Assembly: GCA_025924435.1 (NCBI GenBank) | Contig: JAICIL010000003.1 | Span: 1 to 45,354 of the forward strand | DNA: 45,354 bases | Direction: 5' to 3' | Origin: Chloroflexia bacterium | GTDB taxonomy: Bacteria > Chloroflexota > Chloroflexia > Thermomicrobiales > JALYUS01 | In this document: positions 38,716 through 45,354 of the stretch, piece by piece | Layout of the letters: every line of letters starts with the position of its first letter | Position numbering within the stretch: the first letter of the stretch is position 1 | The notes under the pieces: model-generated | The model's input: the letters and a program-made list of their open reading frames with translations, nothing else | Told to the model about the DNA's origin: nothing | Databases searched by the model: none | Made by a program: the position numbers and the translations under genes

Positions 38716-41679
38716 GTGGACGAGGGAAATTTGCTCTTGCCCCAGCACCAGCGGCTTATAGAGGAATCACAAATTGCATCCGATGTCGCGGCGGCGCGCG
38801 GGTATCGAAGCATCACGACGAAGGCGGATGCGCGGCGGCTCGGCTTCGCGGACGCGCAATGCAACGTGCCCGCCCTGCTCATCCCGGTGTGGGGTGTGGA
38901 TGGAGAGATCGCGACCTACCAACTACGCCCGGATACTCCACGCGTCAAGGACGGCAAGCCCCTGAAATACGAGACACCGGCCGGCTCGCGCATGGCGCTC
39001 GATGTGCCGCGCGGCATTCGCGGCCTGCTGGGTGATCCGGCCGTGCCGCTCGTCATCACCGAGGGGGCGCGCAAGGCGGACAGCGCGGTATCGCACGGCC
39101 TTTGCTGCGTCGCCTTGCTCGGCGTCTGGAACTGGCGCGGGCGCAATGAGCACGACGGGAAAGTTGCGCTTCCCGATTGGGAATCTGTCGCGCTCAACGG
39201 TCGCAAGGTGCGGATCGCGTTCGATTCCGATGTGATGGAGAAGCGCGGCGTTTACGCCGCACTGTTTCGCTTGTGCGGCCTGTTCCGGCAGCGCGGCGCG
39301 CATGTGGAGATGATCTATCTGCCCGCCGGGCCGGGCGGCGCGAAGGTTGGCCTCGATGATTTCTTCGCGGCGGGCAATTCGGTGGGCGATCTCTGGCAAT
39401 ATGCAACCGCGCATCTGCGCGAGCCTGCGGATAATTCCGAGGCGTCCACCGGCCCGTACATCGTCCGCGAGAACCGGATTTTCTACATGCGGCGCGTCGG
39501 GGATGCCGCGCGGGAACCGGTCGAACTGACGAACTTCTCCGCGACGATCCTCGAAGAGATTATCGCGGATGATGGCGCATCCGAGCGGGGCGAACTCGTG
39601 ATCGCCGGGACGCTCGCCGATGAAACTCCGCTACCGCCGATCCGAGTCCCGCTCGCGCAGTTCGCCGCGATGAACTGGCCGACCGCGCTGTGGGGCACAC
39701 GAGCGGTCGTATCCGCCGGGATGGGCGCGAAGGATCGCACGCGGGAAGCGATCCAGCGGCTCTCGCCTGACGCGGTGCGTCGGCGCGAGTACGCGCACTC
39801 TGGCTGGCGGCGCATCGAGGGACGATGGGCATATCTCCACGCCGACGGCGCGATCGGCGCGGACGGACCGGTCGATGGTATCTTCGTGCGACTTGGCGGG
39901 CCGCTCGCGCAACTCACCTTGCCGGAACTGCCGACCGGCGACGGCCTCCGAGATGCGGTACGCACGTCGCTCGCGGTGTTCGCCGTCGCGCCGGATCGTG
40001 TGACTGTGCCGCTGCTCGGCGCGGCATATCGCGCGCCGGTGAACGCTCTGCGCGCCGCGGACATGGCGGTGCATCTCGCCGGGCAGACGGGCGTGATGAA
40101 ATCGGAACTCGCCGCCCTCGCGATGCAGCATTACGGAGCGGGATTCGACCGGATGCACCTCCCGGCGCAATGGGCGTCTACGTCGAACGCCTTGGAACGG
40201 CTCGCGTTCGAGGCGAAGGACGCGCTGCTCGTGATTGACGACTTCGCCCCGCAGGGCAGCCAGCAGGAGATCAACCGGCTGCACGCGACTGTGGATCGCG
40301 TGATCCGTGGCGCGGGCAACGGCGCGGGGCGCGGGCGGATGTATGCGGACGGTCGGCTGCGGCCCGATTTCCCGCCGCGCGGCCTAATCGTCAGCACCGG
40401 CGAGGATGTCCCGCGCGGCCAATCGCTCCGAGCGAGGCTCGCGATTGTGGAGGTCGGGCCGGGAGACGTGGATCGCGATGCGCTCACGGTCGCGCAGAAG
40501 CACGGCGCGACGGGGCGCTCGGCGGCGGCGATGGCGGGCTACCTGAGTTGGCTGGCGGGGCGGCTGGACGATCTGCGCGCGAGTGCCATAGACGATCTGA
40601 TGCGGCTCCGCGAGCGGGCATCGAAACTCGGTTCGGCGCACGCCCGCACGCCGGATGTGGTGGCGAATCTCGCATACGGGTGGCAGCAATGGCTCGCGTT
40701 CGCCGCGGACACCGGGGCGATCACCGACGACGAGCGCGCGTCCCTCTGGCGGCGGGTATGGGACGCATTGGGTCAACTCGCCGGCGAGCAGGCGGGACAT
40801 CAGCGGGCAGAAGAACCGACGCGCCGCTTCCTCGACCTCGTATCCACAGTGATCGCATCCGGCGAGGCGCACATCGCGCGCACGGACGGTTGCGAGCCGC
40901 CGGATGCAGAATCGTGGGGCTGGCGGATGCAGGAGGCATACACTGGCAACGGCCAACGCATCCACGTCGCGAGGGGAAATCGGATCGGCTGGCTCGACGG
41001 CGATCTGATCTATCTGTTGCCAGATGCGGCGTACGCGGCGGCGAACCGAATGGCGACAGCGACGGGCGCGCCACTGGGCATCGCGCCGAAGACGCTGGGC
41101 AAGCGCCTGCATGAGCGCGGCCTGCTCGCGGTAGTGGAGCCGGGCGGCTACACCGTGCCGCGCAACGTGGACGGCAAACGGCAGCGCGTGCTCGCGATCC
41201 CGATGCACCATCTCACCCCACAGACATCCGGTACATCCGGTCGCGCGCACGATGCGGCGAGTCGAGATGAGGAGAACGTGATACCGGATGAGGCAACGTC
41301 ATCCGGTATCGCATCGAACGATCCGGCATCCGTACCGGATTGCAAGCCGGTAGCGCGCGATGGGCCGGTCGCTGCGAAGGTAACGACGGCAAGGAATGAC
41401 ACGGGAATACCGGATGTACCGGATCATCTCGCGATGCCGCCGATGGAGTTCCAACGGGCAGTGATCGTCCTGCACGATGCGCTCACGGACGGCTCTCTCG
41501 ACCGGCTTCCGAATCCCTTACCGCTCCCGGACGATCTCGGCGACTATCGCGACCGGGCGCGCTTCGAGGGGTTGTGCCGGACGTACCTCGACCATTGCGA
41601 ATACAGCATGACGGCGCGCGATGGCGTCGTGCGACTCGCTGGCCTGATCGTGCCAATCATCGGGGGCACGGCGGCATGA
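38716..41679 (+). CDS. Primase/helicase-like replication protein (DUF3854 TOPRIM plus DUF927-like ATPase)
   Basis: 987 residues from GTG 38716 (GGGAG 8 bases before); a GTG five codons earlier is possible. The N-terminal 190 residues carry a TOPRIM-like core: VPLVITEGARKADSAVSHG and VRIAFDSDVMEKRGVYAALF, as in DUF3854 proteins. The middle (about 235-640) resembles DUF927-type ATPases of integrative elements, with VHLAGQTGVMKSELAALAMQ as a degenerate P-loop region and DALLVIDDFAPQGSQQ as the Walker B-like strand. A winged-helix part (about 790-840) and a linker full of a repeated DNA motif follow, then a last helical domain (EFQRAVIVLHDALTDGSLDR). It likely starts replication of the element after excision. 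Confidence 0.75.
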   Translation: MDEGNLLLPQHQRLIEESQIASDVAAARGYRSITTKADARRLGFADAQCNVPALLIPVWGVDGEIATYQLRPDTPRVKDGKPLKYETPAGSRMALDVPRGIRGLLGDPAVPLVITEGARKADSAVSHGLCCVALLGVWNWRGRNEHDGKVALPDWESVALNGRKVRIAFDSDVMEKRGVYAALFRLCGLFRQRGAHVEMIYLPAGPGGAKVGLDDFFAAGNSVGDLWQYATAHLREPADNSEASTGPYIVRENRIFYMRRVGDAAREPVELTNFSATILEEIIADDGASERGELVIAGTLADETPLPPIRVPLAQFAAMNWPTALWGTRAVVSAGMGAKDRTREAIQRLSPDAVRRREYAHSGWRRIEGRWAYLHADGAIGADGPVDGIFVRLGGPLAQLTLPELPTGDGLRDAVRTSLAVFAVAPDRVTVPLLGAAYRAPVNALRAADMAVHLAGQTGVMKSELAALAMQHYGAGFDRMHLPAQWASTSNALERLAFEAKDALLVIDDFAPQGSQQEINRLHATVDRVIRGAGNGAGRGRMYADGRLRPDFPPRGLIVSTGEDVPRGQSLRARLAIVEVGPGDVDRDALTVAQKHGATGRSAAAMAGYLSWLAGRLDDLRASAIDDLMRLRERASKLGSAHARTPDVVANLAYGWQQWLAFAADTGAITDDERASLWRRVWDALGQLAGEQAGHQRAEEPTRRFLDLVSTVIASGEAHIARTDGCEPPDAESWGWRMQEAYTGNGQRIHVARGNRIGWLDGDLIYLLPDAAYAAANRMATATGAPLGIAPKTLGKRLHERGLLAVVEPGGYTVPRNVDGKRQRVLAIPMHHLTPQTSGTSGRAHDAASRDEENVIPDEATSSGIASNDPASVPDCKPVARDGPVAAKVTTARNDTGIPDVPDHLAMPPMEFQRAVIVLHDALTDGSLDRLPNPLPLPDDLGDYRDRARFEGLCRTYLDHCEYSMTARDGVVRLAGLIVPIIGGTAA
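41226..41424. repeat. Cluster of TACCGGAT octamers (iteron-like)
   Basis: TACCGGAT or its complement ATCCGGTA occurs at 41226, 41282, 41301, 41333, 41408 and 41417, and near matches at 41235 and 41321, within 200 bases inside the replication gene. Some are extended to ATACCGGAT (41281, 41407) or its complement (41301). The run lies in the encoded linker, so it may be an origin with iterons, or simply low-complexity coding sequence. Confidence 0.45.
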
Positions 41680-41714
41680 ACACCGGCGGGAAAGCTGATA
41701 CGAAGGAGCGCAGT

Positions 41715-42626
41715 ATGGATGAGACGAAGGCACTGACCGTGGCGAAGGGCGGGCCGGTGACGGGGGCGGGCAAGGCGATGGCGCGATTCAACGGCGTCGT
41801 CCACGGGCTGCGCGCCGCGATCCCCGTCCTGCCCACCGAGAGTCAGGACGAGTGGGAGCGGCACCGCGCCGGCGTTGCCGATGAACTCGCCCCGCTGGGC
41901 GCGGTGGAGATGGAACTAACCGAGCGCGTCGCGCTCCTCCTGTGGCGATTGCGGCGCGTCGCCCGCTACGAGGCGACCGTCTCCGGCGCGTCGCAGGAGG
42001 ACGCCGAGCGCGACTATGTTCGCCAGCAGGAGGAGGAGCACCGCTACAGCCACGTCTACACCAACTATGATCCCGAATCTCTCCGTCAAGACCTCCGCGA
42101 CTACCCCGCTCGTATCCGCCTACTCAAACGGCTCGACGCAATGGACGAGGGGAAGCGGGTGGCGGGCGAGGACGCCGGCGATGTCCTGCGTGTGGTCGGC
42201 AAGAGCGCGAGTTATCGCGCGGAGGATGACTTCGACGCGGACGCACTCGACTACCCGCTGCCCGCGGATTTCGACTGGGACGAGTTCCCGGAGATCACCG
42301 CGGGCGTGCTGCGCGCCTGCATCGCCACCGTCGCGACGGCGGCGAAGGCGGATATGGCGGAGGTGGTGGCGGGAGCGATCGAGCACTACGAGTGCGAGGT
42401 GCGCGGGGCGAAGATGCGGTTGGCGGAGGCGGAGCGGACGATCGCCCGATGGCGGGACACGCGGGCGCTGCTGCCGGTGGAGCAGTTGGAGAAGGTGATG
42501 CGCTACGAGGCGCACCTGCACCGGCAGCTGGTGCAGACGCTGCGGGAGTTGGAGGCGATGCAGGCGCGGCGGCGGGGGCAGGCGGCACCGCTCGCGCGGC
42601 TCGACGTGTCCGGTATGGAGCGGTGA
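41715..42626 (+). CDS. Hypothetical protein of the element (common in mobile and phage DNA)
   Basis: 303 residues from ATG 41715, preceded by GAAGGAG at 6 bases; an ATG 13 codons earlier overlaps the previous stop but lacks such a site. The start GPVTGAGKAMARFNGVVHGL followed by RAAIPVLPTESQDEWERHRA and LTERVALLLWRLRRVARYEA belongs to a widespread family of unknown function found on plasmids, transposons and prophages. The rest is rich in helices and ends in a Glu/Arg-rich coiled-coil segment (ECEVRGAKMRLAEAERTIAR, RQLVQTLRELEAM). No catalytic motif is seen. Confidence 0.7.
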   Translation: MDETKALTVAKGGPVTGAGKAMARFNGVVHGLRAAIPVLPTESQDEWERHRAGVADELAPLGAVEMELTERVALLLWRLRRVARYEATVSGASQEDAERDYVRQQEEEHRYSHVYTNYDPESLRQDLRDYPARIRLLKRLDAMDEGKRVAGEDAGDVLRVVGKSASYRAEDDFDADALDYPLPADFDWDEFPEITAGVLRACIATVATAAKADMAEVVAGAIEHYECEVRGAKMRLAEAERTIARWRDTRALLPVEQLEKVMRYEAHLHRQLVQTLRELEAMQARRRGQAAPLARLDVSGMER

Positions 42627-42808
42627 AAACTGCCGAGCGAACCGGGTGCGCGTGCGGGGCGCGGTGCGAGGGAGAACATCGCGCCCGCGCGAGATTTATC
42701 GAAATCAACAGGCAATACAAACTCGATGCAGACGCCGCGCGGCGGTTCTCCCTTGTATACCAAGCAAACCATCTCGCGCACAGGTGTCCGAAATTATCCG
42801 GTTTGTGA
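42623..42808 (+). CDS. Small Cys-containing protein
   Basis: 61 residues from a GTG overlapping the previous stop (GTGA), with a weak GGAG nearby. The frame reads TGCACGARCEGEHRARARFI and DADAARRFSLVYQANHLAHR C, so four Cys and two His residues might bind zinc. Its GC and codon use look coding, but the support is limited. It could also be a remnant of a longer gene. Confidence 0.4.
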   Translation: MKTAERTGCACGARCEGEHRARARFIEINRQYKLDADAARRFSLVYQANHLAHRCPKLSGL

Positions 42809-42825
42809 CGCGGCGGAGGGGCAAA

Positions 42826-43491
42826 ATGGGCGGATACGGCTCGACACGGTGGGGAAGTACGCCGACGAAACAGTACACTGGGGCGTGTTTGCGGTTGCCG
42901 GTGTCGGCGCTGCGGCCCTACCTGACGGACGACCCGCGGCGGCTCATGGAATGGCGGTGGACGCGCGAGGATGGCACGAGCACGATCGGAGCGGAGACTG
43001 ACCGGGAATCGGTGACGCTCCTGTACAGCGTGCAGCGGGGCGACGCGGAGCCGCGCCGGGTGCGTGACGCTGTGCCCGTGGCGTGGACGCGGTGCACCTA
43101 CGGCGGGGAGCGGGCGTGGTGGCGCTGCCCCGGCTGCGACCGGCGGGTGGCGGCGCTCTATCTGCCGCCGGGGCGGGAGCGGTTCCGATGCAGGCATTGT
43201 CATCAACTCGCGTACGGGAGCCAGCAAGTCGCACCGGACGAGCGGCACCGGATGCAGATAGGGAAGATCCGGCGGCGGCTGGGGGGCGATCCGTGCGGAT
43301 CGTACCCGTGGTCCCTGCCCGACCGGCCGAAGGGGATGCGCGGTCGGACGTATGAGCGGCTGTGCGACGAACTGGTCCGGCACGCGCGGGTGCGCGAGGC
43401 GATCCTTGCGGTGCGGATGGAGCGCCTGCTCGCCCGCTCCGATAAACTGCTCGGCCGCGCGGGCGGCGACTCGCCCTTGGATTCCCGATAG
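42826..43491 (+). CDS. Zinc-ribbon protein of phage/ICE type
   Basis: 221 residues. ATG 42826 follows GGAGGGG at 4 bases. The N-terminus MGGYGSTRWGSTPTKQY and the central block RAWWRCPGCDRRVAALYLPP followed by ERFRCRHCHQLAYGSQQ are hallmarks of a widespread family in phages and integrative elements (start MGGYGSGRWG in many copies). The two CxxC pairs form a zinc ribbon. The remainder is basic and helical (GRTYERLCDELVRHARVREA). It may bind nucleic acid. The function is unknown. Confidence 0.75.
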   Translation: MGGYGSTRWGSTPTKQYTGACLRLPVSALRPYLTDDPRRLMEWRWTREDGTSTIGAETDRESVTLLYSVQRGDAEPRRVRDAVPVAWTRCTYGGERAWWRCPGCDRRVAALYLPPGRERFRCRHCHQLAYGSQQVAPDERHRMQIGKIRRRLGGDPCGSYPWSLPDRPKGMRGRTYERLCDELVRHARVREAILAVRMERLLARSDKLLGRAGGDSPLDSR

Positions 43492-43523
43492 CGGGCGAGT
43501 CCGCCGCATGCCCGGGAAAGGAA

Positions 43524-43844
43524 TTATCCCCGATCCCCATTGCCGATCGCGTATGGCATTGAATGGATGACGGGAAGCGAAAGAATGATCGGGTCGGCAC
43601 GGTTTCCGCGGCTACGACTCTGGTCCGTGTGATCGCACTGCTGCCTGTAGGGGTCGTAGCCGTAGCGCGCCGCCAGGTTGCCGAGCGGGTCCACCAGCCC
43701 CACCACGCTGCCCAGCCCGTCGAAGAGGTAGTAGTAGCTCCCCGCCGCCGTCCGCTCGCTCACCAGGTGGCCCGAGGGCGTGCGGGTGTAGTAGGTCGTC
43801 TGGCCGTTCTTCGTCTCGCTGCCCACGCCGAGCGAGGAGTTCAC
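43524..43844 (-). pseudogene. Displaced RHS core fragment
   Basis: From 43844 to about 43620 the frame encodes SSLGVGSETKNGQTTYYTRT, PSGHLVSERTAAGSYYYLFD and GLGSVVGLVDPLGNLAARYG, nearly the same as the RHS core at 45150-45345. After YGYDPY it becomes a degraded tail (RQQCDHTDQS against GQSVTKTGPDS) and then an unrelated sequence. The frame has no start and is preceded by the stop of the immunity gene. It is a relic of an earlier toxin tip that was replaced by the upstream cassette. The two copies form a direct repeat of about 190 bases. Confidence 0.85.
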
Positions 43845-43913
43845 GTCGTGGCTCCCACCCGCGTCCGCTCGACTTCCTACTAACGAGGTAACAAACGAGC
43901 GTCGGCGATCTCT

Positions 43914-44504
43914 TCACTTTGCATGTAAAATTATGATGGATCCTTGCTCGATTAGATTATCGTCATGCATCTCCCAAAACTCACTCGTACTCCAAGGGCC
44001 GTAGACCTGGATGGTGTCTCTTACTAGTCCTCCAAATGTCGTATCACCGATCCAAGTAACATTACCGTTGTACTCACACAGGATAAGCACTTCATGTACG
44101 CTCGATGATATGAGGAGCGAATTTAATAGAAAATCGAATGATTCGCGGTACTTCTCTCCAATACGTAGCAGAACTGGATCCTCATCCCTCGTAGGCAGTG
44201 GAAAGAAGACGTCAGAGCTGAGGAATGGCTCACCGGTGTGATATCTATCGCCGGTGTCGACGAATATGAAGTATGCTTTCCCTACAATTTCATGACCGAA
44301 GTAGCGGCCCAAGCCGCCGATATACCCAGCATGTCCCGGTTCTTGAAGCGCTTCTTGAATGATAAGCGGCCCCATAGCAAGGTACGAGAAAGAGCGGGGC
44401 TGATGCCGTTCATCACGAACGGTTTCCTCGATGACTGTTGGCACCGTCGGCAATGCCCAATTTCGCCTCGGTTTGATACAAACAGCGGTAAGGACGGAAG
44501 TCAT
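43914..44504 (-). CDS. Immunity-protein candidate of the RHS toxin
   Basis: 196 residues. ATG 44504 has GGAGG at 6 bases, far better than the longer frame. The gene lies 73 bases after the toxin stop and has a clearly lower GC content than its surroundings, as is usual for exchanged toxin-immunity cassettes. It is acidic and soluble: FSYLAMGPLIIQEALQEPGH, GKAYFIFVDTGDRYHTGEPF, SSVHEVLILCEYNGNVTWIG and TSEFWEMHDDNLIEQGSIII. I recognise no family. The partner is expected to bind and block the C-terminal tip of the RHS protein. Confidence 0.75.
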   Translation of the reverse strand: MTSVLTAVCIKPRRNWALPTVPTVIEETVRDERHQPRSFSYLAMGPLIIQEALQEPGHAGYIGGLGRYFGHEIVGKAYFIFVDTGDRYHTGEPFLSSDVFFPLPTRDEDPVLLRIGEKYRESFDFLLNSLLISSSVHEVLILCEYNGNVTWIGDTTFGGLVRDTIQVYGPWSTSEFWEMHDDNLIEQGSIIILHAK

Positions 44505-44577
44505 AGTCAACCTCCATATGATTTGAGAGTCGCTCTGACAATCAACGTGTCTGATCGTACATAGTGAGATATCTTCG

Positions 44578-45354
44578 TCAGTGATGATCGTCACTATCGT
44601 CACTGGAACTCGACATGTGAAGTTCATCAAAGAGATTGCCTACGTTGTCCCCATTGTAATAGACATCACCCCTTCCGGGGCCGTCGTCTATGTCGAACAA
44701 GAGATTTCCGTCGGCTGGGATGCCGTTCGCATCCTTGATTGCATGAACCGCTTCCCTGAAATCCGCACGACTTAATCCCAGTTGCTGCCGCGCATAATTT
44801 TCACCGGGAACGAACGCCCGCTGTACGCCAGCACCCGAAGGGCAATCAGGGCCGCAAGGATCAGCGACATCTTGTCCCGGTGGAGGAGCATTGCAACTAC
44901 TGTTCTGATCGGAACAATCATCCAGCCCGGATGGATCAATCCGATTGACCGGGTCGTCGCTGGCGTAGACGTACCCGCTCCCCAGCGGGTCGAGCTGGGT
45001 GAACCGCACTCTTGCCGGGTCGTAGTACCGCTCCCCCAGCTTGTACAGCCCCGTCCCGTCCAGGTACGCCCCGGTGTACCGGAACGGGTTCCCGTCCGCC
45101 ACCGTCAGGTACGATGGGTTGCTGTCCGGCCCCGTCTTCGTCACGCTCTGCCCGTAGGGGTCGTAGCCGTAGCGCGCCGCCAGGTTCCCGAACGGGTCCA
45201 CCAGCCCCACCACGCTGCCCAAGCCGTCGAAGAGGTAGTAGTAGGTCGCCCCGCTCGCGTTCCGCTGGCTGACCAGGTGGCCGCTCGGCGTGCGGGTGTA
45301 GTAGGTCGTCGCCCCGTTCTTCGTCTCGCCGCCCACGCCCAGGCTGTCCGTGAC
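44578..45354 (-). CDS. RHS repeat protein, C-terminal part with toxin tip (5' end outside window)
   Basis: The frame is open to the end of the window, so only about 258 residues are seen. They hold the last RHS/YD repeats (TYYYLFDGLGSVVGLVDPFG, NLAARYGYDPYGQSVT), the hyperconserved end RYTGAYLDGTGLYKLGERYY with RFTQLDPLGSG and the boundary DPVNRIDPSGL. After that, about 110 variable residues form the tip: Cys-rich spacer, then FREAVHAIKDANGIPADGNL LFDIDDGPGRGDVYYNGDNV and an acidic His-rich end. The tip has lower GC content than the core. The short helix-beta layout recalls small nuclease-type toxin tips, but the family is not assigned. RHS proteins deliver such tips to competitors. Confidence 0.85.
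   Translation of the reverse strand, partial: VTDSLGVGGETKNGATTYYTRTPSGHLVSQRNASGATYYYLFDGLGSVVGLVDPFGNLAARYGYDPYGQSVTKTGPDSNPSYLTVADGNPFRYTGAYLDGTGLYKLGERYYDPARVRFTQLDPLGSGYVYASDDPVNRIDPSGLDDCSDQNSSCNAPPPGQDVADPCGPDCPSGAGVQRAFVPGENYARQQLGLSRADFREAVHAIKDANGIPADGNLLFDIDDGPGRGDVYYNGDNVGNLFDELHMSSSSDDSDDHH

Larger units (their letters stand above)
37206..43611. mobile_element. Integrated element at the tRNA-Leu site (right end uncertain)
   Basis: Starting exactly at the tRNA fragment, the DNA holds an HTH regulator, a zinc-ribbon-like protein, an excisionase-type HTH protein, a primase/helicase-like replication protein and two typical phage/ICE-type proteins, all on plus and overlapping or closely spaced. 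No integrase is seen, so either it is beyond the right end or it is lost. The end is set where the RHS fragment begins; the RHS locus could also lie inside the element. Confidence 0.55.

Noticed and set aside
37152..43500. Complete tRNA gene or integrase gene within the element
   Set aside because: The tRNA is cut at the anticodon loop, and no recombinase motif was found in any frame of the visible element.
1..45354. CRISPR array, rRNA or plasmid-type partition genes
   Set aside because: No array of regular repeats, no rRNA-like stretch and no ParA/ParB motif was found.

Overview
The window is high-GC DNA (mostly well above 60% GC) from a bacterium. An F420-type LLM oxidoreductase, a SARP/BTAD regulator, KdpDE-type signalling and the style of the accessory genes fit Chloroflexota (Thermomicrobia-like) best. 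An actinobacterium is the main alternative. No rRNA or ribosomal protein gene is present to settle this.

Layout. (1) 1-4832: a potassium/osmotic block on the plus strand, with the C-terminal part of a KdpD-like kinase, KdpE, a KimA-like APC permease with a stress-protein-like tail, and a small universal-stress-like protein. (2) 5251-11116: metabolic genes. An aminotransferase and a cyclase-family hydrolase are on plus; an amidohydrolase, a Rieske protein, a creatininase-family hydrolase and an imidazolonepropionase-like amidohydrolase are on minus. Three copies of an intergenic hairpin repeat lie between them. (3) 11257-31388 (minus): a contractile injection system of the phage-tail-like/eCIS type. 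In transcription order it has three small upstream proteins, sheath, tube, a small protein, a Dit-like and a plug-like baseplate protein, hub/spike, PAAR-like tip, gp25-like wedge, J-like wedge, a 1315-residue baseplate/fibre protein with LamG-like and beta-propeller modules, a short fibre, an Ig-like protein, a 1443-residue protein ending in a kinase-like domain (the likely payload), a small partner, a cREC receiver-domain protein and one unknown. (4) 31589-36962: an IS256 transposase remnant, an LLM oxidoreductase (+), then a SARP regulator, an alpha/beta hydrolase and a subtilisin-like protease (all minus), which may belong to the injection system. (5) 37152-about 43600: an integrated element that begins at the 3' half of a tRNA-Leu(UAA) gene and carries two HTH regulators, a primase/helicase-like replication protein and zinc-ribbon proteins. 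(6) 43524-45354: an RHS toxin locus (minus) with a low-GC toxin tip, an adjacent immunity candidate and a displaced RHS core fragment.

The most striking unit is region 3. It has sheath, tube, plug, hub, tip and wedges, but no recognisable tape-measure protein, AAA+ ATPase or LysM protein. Its receptor-binding end carries a large multi-module protein, and its 3' end carries a giant protein with a minimal protein-kinase fold followed closely by a small gene and a cREC-type receiver. This looks like a reduced eCIS with a kinase effector. Family assignments here were made by reading motifs, without database searches.
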